Assembly: GCA_035308565.1 (NCBI GenBank)
Contig: DATGGK010000105.1
Span: forward strand, 1 to 64,000
Origin: JANXLS01 sp035308565
GTDB lineage: Bacteria > Planctomycetota > SZUA-567 > H5-PLA8
Length of the DNA: 64,000 bases
Reading direction: 5' to 3'
In this document: one piece after another, positions 35,201 through 42,459 of the stretch
Layout of the letters: each line of letters opens with the position of its first letter
Numbering within the stretch: position 1 is the stretch's first letter
Translations under genes and position numbers: made by a program
Notes under the pieces: model-generated
What the model saw: only the letters and a program-made list of their open reading frames with translations
Databases searched by the model: none
Told to the model about the DNA's origin: nothing

Positions 35201-35751
35201 TCAAAGACCGCCTGGCGCAATTGAAGCTGGCCGGCGTAGACGAGCGCATTGCGAAATTGACGGCGGGACTTCAGCCGACGGAGCAGCGGATTCAGAATCT
35301 GATCAATCAGCGCGTCAAAGAATTCCAGGCGGACAAAGCCTCGCTGGAATTGGGCGCGAAAATCTTCGAGAAGAACTGCACGATTTGTCATCAGCTCGAC
35401 GGCAAAGGCGCTTCGATCGGCCCGCAGCTTGACGGCGTCGGCGCGCGCGGCTTGGACCGCATCGTCGAAGACGTGCTCGACCCCAGCCGCAACGTGGACG
35501 CGGCGTTTCGCGTGAGCCTGGTGAAATTGGCGAACGGGCAGGCGTTTAGTGGATTGAAGCGGCGCGAGGAAGGCGAGCAGATTGTGTTCGCGGATTCGAA
35601 GGGCGTCGAGACGAGTTACGCGAAGACGGATATCAAGGAGATGCGCGAGTCGATGAATTCGCTGATGCCGGATGGGTTTGAGACGACGGTATCGGCGGAG
35701 GATTTTAATCATTTGATGGCGTATTTGCTTTCGAAGACGGTGAAGAGATAG
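32242..35751 (+). CDS. secreted membrane-bound-dehydrogenase-type propeller with HEAT repeats and C-terminal heme-binding domain
   Basis: 1169 residues. Signal peptide RVAAVLAGIFALAAASLNL with Ala-rich end. The N-terminal about 370 residues are a sugar-dehydrogenase-like beta-propeller (GFEIQLVACEPEINKPINLAFD, GRLWVTSTVEYP, DGAMYVADFYNRIIGHYE). Middle HEAT-like helical repeats (for example DPWVRRAAADALGRHP, LRERAAEALGGVDSAEAREAL). The C-terminus has a single c-type heme site in IFEKNCTICHQLDGKGASIGPQ (CxxCH near residue 1049) and the family tail LDPSRNVDAAFR. This combination is a lineage marker for Planctomycetota and Verrucomicrobiota. It probably oxidises a sugar or alcohol in the periplasm and passes electrons to the heme. 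Substrate is unknown. Confidence 0.9.
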   Translation: MRVAAVLAGIFALAAASLNLCAGQAKAIDFNNVVRQTEALSPEEERQGFHLPPGFEIQLVACEPEINKPINLAFDAAGRLWVTSTVEYPFPAKEPAKARDCIKVLSDFDKNGKARKVETFADGLNIPVGVLPYGHGAIGHSIPFIYYFEDTTGAGKSDKRSVLLDRIGYQKDTHGMSGNFVRGFDGWVYATHGFNNDSVVKALDGSEIKMNSGNTYRFRPDGSHIEQFTWGQVNPFGLALDALGNLYSADCETKPMYQLLRGGYYPSFGKKDDGLGFAPVTMTYMHGSTAVGGIVIYSDERFPAEFRNNGFTGNVMTSKINRDLLVDTGTTRTAKELPDFLTAGDPWFRPVCLQLGPDGAMYVADFYNRIIGHYEVPLTHPGRDRERGRIWRIVYTGTPEKPIADALPMDLTKKNLEELIALTGEPNLTLRMMAMFQIVDRIGMAAIPELVKHINAGNSNQRICAVWALYNLGAISADGVAVPARDIDPAVRIHAMKLLAEFGQWTDFAHNLALDGLKDADPWVRRAAADALGRHPAVENVRPLIALRQSADPKDTHLIHVVRMALRNHLLVKGMAEKIAALNLSEKEMEIVSDVCLGAASEESAAILVRYLSAEKTPPANAAKFLEHAIKYLPFNEIDALVAMARSRFGGDESQQLALLKSIQDGAARRGMALSAPVRAWAVELLSKVLGAETPVNDIAWTALTLDGKANAANPWVPQNRVSADGKSDEFLSSLPLGEKLTGVYRSKTFDVPAKLEFYMAGHNGQPPKVHPPKNFIRLRDAATNELLMEAIPPRNDTAQKFDWDLAKHAGRKGVLELIDGDDAAAYAWLAVGRFVPAVVEIPNAAALSAAQKTQTAAELAGQMKINEIEAHLAAMLANKKLPEAVRGASAAALVSINGAKHGAALAAILNDASEANGLRERAAEALGGVDSAEAREALIKALSSAPDKFQTKIAQALCVRAEGVDALLQTLAAGKASPRVLFDRGVKDRLAQLKLAGVDERIAKLTAGLQPTEQRIQNLINQRVKEFQADKASLELGAKIFEKNCTICHQLDGKGASIGPQLDGVGARGLDRIVEDVLDPSRNVDAAFRVSLVKLANGQAFSGLKRREEGEQIVFADSKGVETSYAKTDIKEMRESMNSLMPDGFETTVSAEDFNHLMAYLLSKTVKR

Positions 35752-35788
<37 letters not shown>

Positions 35789-35835
35789 ATTCAAACTGCC
35801 GGCGAGAGATCGGATTGAGATTTAACGCGGCGGTT

Positions 35836-35880
35836 CCGATGCGGCACTGGCAGGGCCAGTGGCACACGAACGGCGAACAA
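35836..35880. repeat. palindromic repeat, family H (CACTGGC-GCCAGTG type)
   Basis: CACTGGCAGGGCCAGTGGCA hairpin followed by CACGAACGGCGAA. Related copies at 37606-37652 and 43937-43981. Confidence 0.75.
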
Positions 35881-35995
35881 GCTGATGGCGTGGGTTCTCA
35901 CTGAATTCGCATATTTTTTCCCGCGTCGAATATTGAACGGCGGTTAAATTGCCGGCGATTTTCTTTTTGTTTGCGGACGCGCTGATCCGTATCCA

Positions 35996-36017
35996 GCCGG
36001 CTGGAAGCCGGCGCTCC
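35996..36017. repeat. palindromic repeat, family C
   Basis: 22-bp GCCGGCTGGAAGCCGGC-type hairpin identical to the core of 32189-32212 and 37700-37723. Confidence 0.9.
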
Positions 36018-36229
36018 GGGCGGGTGAAACGGCGGGTCTTGCTGCGCAAGACTGGGGCGCCGGAGACGCGCCGTACTGCGCGCGAAAATCTTACAAGAAC
36101 GTAGGAAACAGGTGTGAGGCGTAGTCTTCCTTTTCGGCGCGGGAAGGCGGGCCGCTCACGCTTGGATTGGGTATTTGGGCAGTGGCATTATTCGTTCGAC
36201 GAGCTTGAACTTTTTGGCATTCCAAAAAA

Positions 36230-37471
36230 ATGGAAACCACGCTTAAACCGAACACGTCGATACGCTGCGATTTGCATCCGCCGATGTCGGCGGTGATGTA
36301 TTGCGATCACTGCAAGAAGTTTCTGTGCCGCATCTGCGCGGAAACGCGCACAAACGGCGCTCGGGTGTGTGCGTCGTGCAAGAAGCCGTGCCGGCAGCCG
36401 TCGGCGGATGAATTTTCGCAGCTTGTGGTTCAGCGTCAGCGGGCGAAGGAAGACGCGCGGCTGGCGAAAGAGGCGGAACAGCGCATCAAGGATCAGCTTG
36501 AAAAGGCCAAGCAAGATCGCGACGCGCGGTTGAAAGCGGAATTTGCGGCGAAGAAAGCGTTGTGGGCTCAGCAGGGGAACGCGCGCGCGCCGACGGGGCC
36601 GGTTGTACTGCCGGAGTTTGGGACGCCGGTTTTGGGGACGGGACGGCATGCGCCGGTTTCGGGGACAGGACGACAGGCGCCGGTTTCGGGCACGGGGCGG
36701 CAGGTGCCGGTTTCGGGGACGGGGCGGCAAGTGCCGGTATCAGGGACGGCTCGGCATACGCCTGTGGGCGGAACGGCGCGGCTGACGCCGGTGGCGGAGA
36801 CGATGTACGAGCCGCCGAAAGCGGCGAGCCGCGGCGAGTCGATGTACGACCCGAATGCGATGAAGCGCGAAGTCGATCCGCTGGCGAAATTGGGGGAGCG
36901 CTCGCATTTGAACGTGATTGAGCGGGCGAAGTCGTGGATGATTTGGATTGGGATTGTGACTGTGCTCGTCCACGGTTTTTATATTTGGTGGATTTCGGAT
37001 TTGGAGCAGCAGGCGCAGCACAGGCGGGAGGAGTTTTCGATCCGAAATGCCGAAGAAGTGACTGCATTGAAGTCGCAGCTCGACAGCGCCACATCCGAAA
37101 AGCGGCGCGAAGAGTTGAAAATGGGCATTGCGCGCAAGGAAACGGTGCGCGACGCCGCGGCTCCGATGGAAGCGGCGGTAACGACGGTGGTTTCGTTTGT
37201 GGTCAAAGCGGTGCTGGGCTGTTTCGTGGCGATCGGCGCGCTGATGATCGCGCTGGCGTTTTTGTGCGAACAATTCCCTCGCGGCGCGACGACGGCGGCG
37301 TTCATCGTTTATCTGGGGATGACGCTGCTGGCGATTATATTTGCGCAAGGCGGGGGGATCTATTTCGTTGCCTTGCGCGTCTTTGCGCTGATCGCGTTGT
37401 TCAAGGGGATGCAAGCGGGGCAGTTGCTGCATAAGATGCGGATGGAAGAAGCGGACGCGGAATACGTGTAG
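36230..37471 (+). CDS. B-box-like zinc-finger membrane protein with six tandem 9-residue repeats
   Basis: 413 residues. The N-terminus has a cysteine/histidine zinc module: C13, H16, C25, C28, C33, C36, C47, C50 and C54 (CDLHPPMSAVMYCDHCKKFLC, CASCKKPC), like bacterial B-box domains. Then a charged coiled coil (about 66-110), six 9-residue repeats of GTGRQxPVS type (136-189), and a C-terminal membrane part with helices at about 236-255, 317-346 and 356-392. Separating helix 1 and 2 is a charged coiled segment. No known function; the zinc module and coiled coil suggest protein interactions at the membrane. The repeat block is probably length-variable between strains. Confidence 0.8.
   Translation: METTLKPNTSIRCDLHPPMSAVMYCDHCKKFLCRICAETRTNGARVCASCKKPCRQPSADEFSQLVVQRQRAKEDARLAKEAEQRIKDQLEKAKQDRDARLKAEFAAKKALWAQQGNARAPTGPVVLPEFGTPVLGTGRHAPVSGTGRQAPVSGTGRQVPVSGTGRQVPVSGTARHTPVGGTARLTPVAETMYEPPKAASRGESMYDPNAMKREVDPLAKLGERSHLNVIERAKSWMIWIGIVTVLVHGFYIWWISDLEQQAQHRREEFSIRNAEEVTALKSQLDSATSEKRREELKMGIARKETVRDAAAPMEAAVTTVVSFVVKAVLGCFVAIGALMIALAFLCEQFPRGATTAAFIVYLGMTLLAIIFAQGGGIYFVALRVFALIALFKGMQAGQLLHKMRMEEADAEYV
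36635..36796 (+). repeat. 27-bp in-frame minisatellite, 6 copies
   Basis: Exactly 162 bp encoding six 9-residue units GTGRHAPVS, GTGRQAPVS, GTGRQVPVS (twice), GTARHTPVG, GTARLTPVA. Copies 2-4 are most alike, as expected for recent slippage. Confidence 0.92.
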
Positions 37472-37524
37472 CTTCTTCCTTTAAAACAACGAATCGCACG
37501 AATTTTCACGAAGAAATTGGCAAG

Positions 37525-37585
37525 CCGCGACCGCAAGGGAGCGGTTTTTTTTATATCGAACGAAGCCGCTCCCTTGCGGTCGCGG
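37525..37585. repeat. palindromic repeat element, family E, perfect 20-bp arms with T8 in loop
   Basis: Arms 37525-37544 and 37566-37585 (CCGCGACCGCAAGGGAGCGG and its complement). The first arm is followed by eight T residues, so the element could also end transcription of the upstream gene. Confidence 0.9.
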
Positions 37586-37605
37586 TTCGTGACGTGCGGC
37601 GGTCG

Positions 37606-37652
37606 CAGCCGATCCGCACTGGCAAGGCCAGTGACACGCGAACGGCGAATAA
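37606..37652. repeat. palindromic repeat, family H
   Basis: CACTGGCAAGGCCAGTGACA hairpin followed by CGCGAACGGCGAATAAACTG. Confidence 0.7.
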
Positions 37653-37699
37653 ACTGCCGGTGGGAATTTTTCTTTAATTTTGACGCGCTTTTCCGATTC

Positions 37700-37723
37700 G
37701 GGCCGGCTGGAAGCCGGCGCTCC
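37700..37723. repeat. palindromic repeat, family C
   Basis: 24-bp hairpin identical to 32189-32212. Confidence 0.9.
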
Positions 37724-37783
37724 ACGTGGGCGGCGCGCAAATGTTGTTTGAAAGTTTGGCGCGAACAAATCTAATTGCGCGGC

Positions 37784-39754
37784 ATGAACACACAAATTTT
37801 TAATGCGGTCATCGGCACGGCGGGGCACATCGATCACGGCAAATCGACGCTGGTGAAGGCGCTGACGGGGATTCATCCGGACCGGCTGCCTGAAGAGCAG
37901 GCGAAGGGGATCACGATCGATCTTGGTTTTGCGCCGATGGTGTTGAGCAACGGGATGCGCGTTGGAATTATCGACGTGCCGGGGCATGAGCGGTTTGTGA
38001 AGAACATGGTGGCGGGCGCGACGGGGATCGATTTAGTGTTGATGGTGGTCGCGGCGGATGACGGCGTGATGGCTCAGACGCGCGAGCATTTGCAGATTGT
38101 GGAATTGCTGGGCGTGCGCGACGGGCTGACGGTGGTGACGAAGAAGGACATGGTCGAGGCGGATTATTTGGAATTGGTGGTTGAGGATATTCGCGAACTG
38201 GAACGCGGGACCGTCTTGGAGGGGAAGCCGATTTTGGCGGTGTCGTCGAAGACGGGGGACGGCATTGCCGAATTAAAGGCGCAGCTTGAGAAGATTTTAC
38301 CGAAGCTGGCTCGACGCACGCAGGACGGGCCGTTCCGGATGCCGATTCAGCGCGTGTTTGCGAAGGAGGGATTTGGCACTGTCGTGACGGGCGTGCCGTT
38401 GAGCGGGCATGTGGCCATCGGCGATACGCTGGATGTGTTGCCGCCGCAGTATCACGGGCGCGTGAAGGGATTGCACGCGTACAACCAGACGATTGAGCAT
38501 GGGCAGGCGGGGCATTCGACGGCGGTGAATTTGATTGGGCCGGGGATCGACAAGCGGCAAGTCGAGCGCGGGATGGTTGCGGTGACGCCGGCAATTTTTG
38601 AGGCGACGAATCTGATTGCGGCGAGTTTCGCGCTGCTGGCGTCGTCGCCGTGGCCGTTGAAACATCGCGCGGCGGTGCGCTTTCACGCGGGGACGGCGGA
38701 GATTCAGGCGAAGGTGCTGCTGCTGGAAGGCGACGTGTTGAAGCCGGGCGAGAGCGGGCTGTTGCAAGTGCTGCTTGAAGAGAAAACCGTGCTGGCGCCG
38801 GGGGATCGATTTATTCTGCGGCTGCAAACACCGATGCTCACACTCGGCGGCGGGCGGACGCTGGATACGGTCGCGGCGAAACGCAAGCGGCTGGATGCGG
38901 AATCGAATGCGGAGTTGCGTGAACGGTTGGAGAGTTTGGGCGCCTTGGAGAAATTCTTGCGCGTGCTGCTGATTCATGCCGCGGAACCAAAAAGTGTGCG
39001 CGAACTGTGCGCGGAGACGGGAATGCTGCCGGAACGTGTGCAGCATGTTGCGGCGCGGATCGTGCAGAATGGAGAAGCCGTTGCTTTGGGGCACGGGGGC
39101 GAACGGAGTGGGAGCTCCGTTCCACATTATTTGTCGGCGCGCGTGTTTAAGGAGATATCAGGAAAGCTTGCGGCGGAGGTCGCGGATTTTATCAAGAAGC
39201 ATCCGGCGCTGGGCGGAATTGAGCGGCCGGCGTTGAAGCAATTCCTGGAAAAAGAGGCGCGGGAACTTGCGGCATATTTTGATGATATTTTGACCGCGAT
39301 GAAGCAGGCGAAACTGGTGACGCTGGAATCGAACTCGATCGCGCTGCCGGGACGCGAGCGGAAATTGGAAGGCGAGTTGGCGAAGTTGGCGGAGCGGATT
39401 GAAGGGGCTTATTTGGCGGGCGGGTTGGCGCCGCCGAGTCGCGCGGAAGTGGAGGTGCAGGTGAAAAATTTCGGCGGCAAGAGTGCCGCCGCTCCGGAGA
39501 TTCGCGAGATTTTGAAATTTTTGCGCGAGACGGGGAAGTTGGTGGATGCGTCGGCGGAGGCGACGTTCCATCGCTCACATGTCGAAGAGGCGAAGCGGAA
39601 GTTGCGAGAGCTTTTCGCCGCCGGGACTGAGCGAACAACGTCCGAAATACGGCAGCATTTGGGGATGAATCGGAAGTTCGCAGTGCCGCTCGTCGAGCTT
39701 TTGGATCGCGAGAAGTTTACGGTGAGGTTGGGGGATGTGAGGCGGTTGGTGTAG
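37784..39754 (+). CDS. selB: selenocysteine-specific translation elongation factor SelB
   Basis: 656 residues. GTPase motifs: GTAGHIDHGKST (11-22), GITIDLGF (42-49), DVPGH (64-68) and TKKD (119-122). ITIDLGF in place of the EF-Tu switch and the long C-terminal winged-helix region (about 390-656) separate it from EF-Tu. It delivers Sec-tRNA to UGA codons marked by a SECIS hairpin. Start ATG 37784. Residues 563-571 (FGGKSAAAPEI region) are encoded by an exact family A repeat placed between winged-helix domains, and GHGGERSGSSVPHYL earlier in the tail is also repeat-like. No selA, selC or selenoprotein is recognised nearby. Confidence 0.93.
   Translation: MNTQIFNAVIGTAGHIDHGKSTLVKALTGIHPDRLPEEQAKGITIDLGFAPMVLSNGMRVGIIDVPGHERFVKNMVAGATGIDLVLMVVAADDGVMAQTREHLQIVELLGVRDGLTVVTKKDMVEADYLELVVEDIRELERGTVLEGKPILAVSSKTGDGIAELKAQLEKILPKLARRTQDGPFRMPIQRVFAKEGFGTVVTGVPLSGHVAIGDTLDVLPPQYHGRVKGLHAYNQTIEHGQAGHSTAVNLIGPGIDKRQVERGMVAVTPAIFEATNLIAASFALLASSPWPLKHRAAVRFHAGTAEIQAKVLLLEGDVLKPGESGLLQVLLEEKTVLAPGDRFILRLQTPMLTLGGGRTLDTVAAKRKRLDAESNAELRERLESLGALEKFLRVLLIHAAEPKSVRELCAETGMLPERVQHVAARIVQNGEAVALGHGGERSGSSVPHYLSARVFKEISGKLAAEVADFIKKHPALGGIERPALKQFLEKEARELAAYFDDILTAMKQAKLVTLESNSIALPGRERKLEGELAKLAERIEGAYLAGGLAPPSRAEVEVQVKNFGGKSAAAPEIREILKFLRETGKLVDASAEATFHRSHVEEAKRKLRELFAAGTERTTSEIRQHLGMNRKFAVPLVELLDREKFTVRLGDVRRLV
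39473..39495. repeat. family A repeat inside selB coding sequence
   Basis: 23 bp identical to the reverse complement of 39754-39776 and 11845-11867, read in frame as GGKSAAAP. Confidence 0.92.
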
Positions 39755-39810
39755 GAGCGGCGGCACTCTTGCCGCCTAGAATTCTTGGGCGGCAAGAGTG
39801 CCGCCCCTCC
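39754..39810. repeat. palindromic repeat element, family A
   Basis: Left arm 39754-39776 and inverted right arm about 39787-39810 with a 10-bp spacer. The left arm starts on the last base of the selB stop codon. Confidence 0.9.
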
Positions 39811-39846
39811 TTTCTTTCCGCGAACAAAATATTTTCCAAATAATTC

Positions 39847-39873
39847 TTGCGCGATACTTTCGCTTAGGATAAT
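39847..39873 (+). promoter_or_regulatory. possible lexA promoter
   Basis: TTGCGC (39847-39852) and GATAAT (39868-39873) or the overlapping TAATAT at 17 bp. Match is partial. No clear SOS-box dyad (neither CTGT-N8-ACAG nor GAAC-N4-GTTC) is seen in the 200-bp upstream region, although autoregulation would be expected. Confidence 0.3.
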
Positions 39874-39986
39874 ATTAGAAGCGGTTAGGGGGACGGTTGC
39901 CTAGAACACGTCTCATAGAATTTGCCGCTTGCTGACGCGCGCGGCTCTGAAGACGGTTCAAGCATTTTTTGAGGAGGAAAACGTCA

Positions 39987-40595
39987 ATGAACTATACCCC
40001 GAAACAGCTTCAGATTTTGAAGTTGATTCATCAGTTTCAGGAAGAGCACGGCTACTCCCCAACGTATGCCGAGCTTGCCAAGCAGTTGGGTGTTTCGACA
40101 ATCACGGTGTTCGAGCATCTCGAGGCGCTGGAGCGGAAGAATGCGATTCGGCGGCGGAGGCATGAGGCGCGTTCGGTGGAAATTATAGAGCCGAATTTCC
40201 TGCGCGAGCACGCCAGCAAGAAGACCCTTGCGGTGAAGGGCTTGATTGCGGCGGGGTTGCCAATCGAAGCGGTTGAAGACGCGATGGCGGAAGAGATGCC
40301 GCTGGCCGATGTGTTTAACTGCAAGCCGAACAGTTTCATGCTGCGCGTAAAAGGCGATTCGATGGTGGACGACCACATCATGGACGGCGATTTGATTGTG
40401 GTCGAAGGGCGCGACACGGCCAACGACGGGGAGATTGTGGTGGCGTTGGACGATGGCGGACAGGCGACGTTGAAGCGGTTCTATCGCGAAAATGGGAAAA
40501 TCCGGTTGCAGCCATCGAACCCGACGATGCCGCCGATCATTGTGGACAATTGCAAGATACAGGGGGTGTTTAAGGGGTTGATACGGCGGCGATGA
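39987..40595 (+). CDS. lexA: LexA repressor
   Basis: 202 residues. N-terminal winged HTH TPKQLQILKLIHQFQEEHGY with YAELAKQLGVSTITVFEHLEAL recognition helix; C-terminal S24 autoprotease with the Ala89-Gly90 cleavage site (LIAAGLPIEA), catalytic Ser125 (VKGDSMVDDHIMDGD) and Lys163 (ATLKRFY). It represses DNA-damage genes and self-cleaves with RecA. The ATG at 39987 has a strong GAGGAGG 8 bases upstream, preferred over TTG 39969. The recognition helix differs from E. coli, so the operator is probably lineage specific. Confidence 0.95.
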   Translation: MNYTPKQLQILKLIHQFQEEHGYSPTYAELAKQLGVSTITVFEHLEALERKNAIRRRRHEARSVEIIEPNFLREHASKKTLAVKGLIAAGLPIEAVEDAMAEEMPLADVFNCKPNSFMLRVKGDSMVDDHIMDGDLIVVEGRDTANDGEIVVALDDGGQATLKRFYRENGKIRLQPSNPTMPPIIVDNCKIQGVFKGLIRRR

Positions 40596-40647
40596 AGCAC
40601 GTAGTGCAACTTTGACAACTTTTTTCGCGCAGTGGGGTGGGTTTTCT

Positions 40648-40672
40648 CACGCAGGGGCGCGAAGGCGCGGAG
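40648..40672. repeat. dispersed repeat, family F (CACGCAGAGGCGCAAAGGCG type)
   Basis: 23 of 25 bases match 42396-42420. Similar sequence lies at 12657-12676 and, in coding sequence, at 1576-1600. Confidence 0.85.
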
Positions 40673-40697
40673 GAAGGCGCGGAGGGAATCACCACAT

Positions 40698-40894
40698 GTG
40701 CAACTTTTTCCCGCGTTTTGATTTGAATCGCTGATGAACGCGAATAAACGCGGATGGACGCAGATGGCAAGGAATTGGGAGGATTTGAGATCTTTTTTCT
40801 AAATAATCTGCGTTCATCAGCGTTTATCTGCGTTAATCTGCGATTAAATCAAGCGTCTCGAATCAAATTGGTGCAACTTTTTCCCGCGTTTTGA
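40698..40894. repeat. 24-bp direct repeat flanking a family G inverted repeat
   Basis: Exact direct repeats at 40698-40721 and 40871-40894 (GTGCAACTTTTTCCCGCG start). Between them, GCTGATGAACGCGAATAAACG and the complementary GCGTTCATCAGCGTTTATC arms form a long imperfect hairpin. Confidence 0.85.
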
Positions 40895-40934
40895 AGCCGT
40901 GAGCATTGCCGCCTAAAGGCGGGACTACAAACGT

Positions 40935-42380
40935 ATGGCCTTCGATAATCTCCGCGAATTCTTGGGCGCGATTGAGAAACGCGGCGAACTGCTGCGCGTC
41001 AAGGAGAAAGTGTCGCCGATTCTGGAGATTACGGAATGGGCGGATCGGGCGGTGAAGCACAAGGGGCCGGCGCTGCTGTTTGAGAACGTCGATGGCTCGG
41101 CGATGCCGGTCGCGATTAATCTGTTTGGGACGATTGAACGGACGGCGCTGGGGTTGGGCGTCACGGACCTGGATGCGATTGGGAAAGAAATTGACGGGCT
41201 GCTGCATCAGCGCCCTCCCGAGACGCTCATCGAAAAACTGAAGATGGTGCCGCTGCTGATGAAGCTGTCCAACTTCCCGCCGAAGAAGGTGGGGAGCGGG
41301 GCGTGCCAGGAGGTGGTGTACCGCGACGCGCAGGTCGATTTGGCTCTGCTGCCGGCGTTGAAGTGCTGGCCGGAAGACGGCGGGCGCTATTTTACGCTGA
41401 CGAATGTCTTCACCAAAAGCGTGGATGGCTTGCCGAACTGTGGCATGTACCGCTTGCAGATTTTCGACAAGAACACGTGCGGGATGCATTGGCATTTGCA
41501 TCACGACGGCGCCCGGCATTTTCGCGAATACGAAAAGCAGGGCAAGCGCATGCCGGTCGCGGTGGCGATCGGCGGCGATCCGGCGGTGGTGTATAGTGCG
41601 ACGGCGCCGATGCCGCCGGGGATCGACGAGATGTTTCTCGCAGGTTTTTTGCGCAAGCGCGCGGTGGAGATGGTGGCGTGCGTGTCGCAGCCGGAGTTGT
41701 TCGTGCCGGCGGAAGCGGAGATTGTGATCGAGGGGTATCTTGAGCCGAACGAGCGGCGGCGCGAAGGGCCGTTCGGCGATCACACGGGATTTTATTCGCT
41801 GGCCGACGACTATCCGGTCTTTCATGTCACGGCAGTGACGCATCGCAAGAATCCGATTTATCAGACAATTGTCGTCGGCATGCCGCCGATGGAAGACACG
41901 TACCTGGGCAAAGCGACGGAGCGGATTTTTCTGCCGTTCTTGAAGCTGACGCTGCCGGAGATCGTGGATTACGACTTGCCGGAATTCGGCGTGTTTCACA
42001 ACTGTGCGTTTTTCGCGATCAAAAAACAGTACCCTCAGCACGCGCGGAAATTGATGCACGCGATTTGGGGCTTGGGGCAGATCATGTTCACGAAGATCAT
42101 CGTGGTCGTGGATGAAAACGTGAACGTTCACAATCAGGACGAAGTGTTTTTTCACGTCGGCGCGAATTGCGATTTCAGCCGCGATCTGGAACTGGTGCGC
42201 GGGCCGACGGATATTCTGGATCACGCCAGCCAGAATTATGGGTGGACGGGGAAGATGGGGATCGACGCGACGCGGAAGTGGAAGGAGGAGGGATTCACGC
42301 GGGAGTGGCCGGGCTATATTGTGATGGACGAGGCGGTGAAGAAGAGTGTGGCGGAGAAGATGGGGAAGTATAAAATGTGA
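40935..42380 (+). CDS. ubiD: UbiD-family prenylated-FMN-dependent decarboxylase
   Basis: 481 residues. UbiD landmarks: QEVVYRDAQVDLALLPALKC, MYRLQIFDKNTCGMHWHLHH (prFMN and metal binding), PAEAEIVIEGYLEP with the catalytic Glu, then the conserved GPFGDHTGFYS. It decarboxylates aromatic acids such as a quinone precursor. The UbiE-type methyltransferase two genes downstream supports a role in menaquinone or ubiquinone synthesis. The partner UbiX (prFMN synthase) is not in the window. ATG follows a repeat arm; no strong ribosome site. Confidence 0.92.
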   Translation: MAFDNLREFLGAIEKRGELLRVKEKVSPILEITEWADRAVKHKGPALLFENVDGSAMPVAINLFGTIERTALGLGVTDLDAIGKEIDGLLHQRPPETLIEKLKMVPLLMKLSNFPPKKVGSGACQEVVYRDAQVDLALLPALKCWPEDGGRYFTLTNVFTKSVDGLPNCGMYRLQIFDKNTCGMHWHLHHDGARHFREYEKQGKRMPVAVAIGGDPAVVYSATAPMPPGIDEMFLAGFLRKRAVEMVACVSQPELFVPAEAEIVIEGYLEPNERRREGPFGDHTGFYSLADDYPVFHVTAVTHRKNPIYQTIVVGMPPMEDTYLGKATERIFLPFLKLTLPEIVDYDLPEFGVFHNCAFFAIKKQYPQHARKLMHAIWGLGQIMFTKIIVVVDENVNVHNQDEVFFHVGANCDFSRDLELVRGPTDILDHASQNYGWTGKMGIDATRKWKEEGFTREWPGYIVMDEAVKKSVAEKMGKYKM

Positions 42381-42390
42381 GTCGCCATTC

Positions 42391-42420
42391 TTTCTCACGC
42401 AGAGGCGCAAAGGCGCGGAG
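42391..42420. repeat. dispersed repeat, family F
   Basis: TCTCACGCAGAGGCGCAAAG-type sequence between ubiD and the Uma2 gene. Bases 42396-42420 are the exact reverse complement of coding bases 1576-1600. Confidence 0.9.
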
Positions 42421-42459
42421 GACGGAAAGGCGCGGAAAGGAAAATAGAAGGAGTGTTTT

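Larger units (their letters stand above)
37472..37783. other. repeat-filled intergenic region
   Basis: 312 bp between the zinc membrane protein and selB, occupied by a family E element (37525-37585), a family H copy (37606-37652) and a family C hairpin (37700-37723). No gene seen. Confidence 0.6.
40596..40934. other. composite repeat region between lexA and ubiD
   Basis: 339 bp with nested repeats and no gene: a family F copy (40648-40672), an exact 24-bp direct repeat (40698-40721 and 40871-40894), a family G inverted repeat between them, and a single arm of the family A outer repeat (40912-40928) ending just before the ubiD ATG. Confidence 0.75.
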
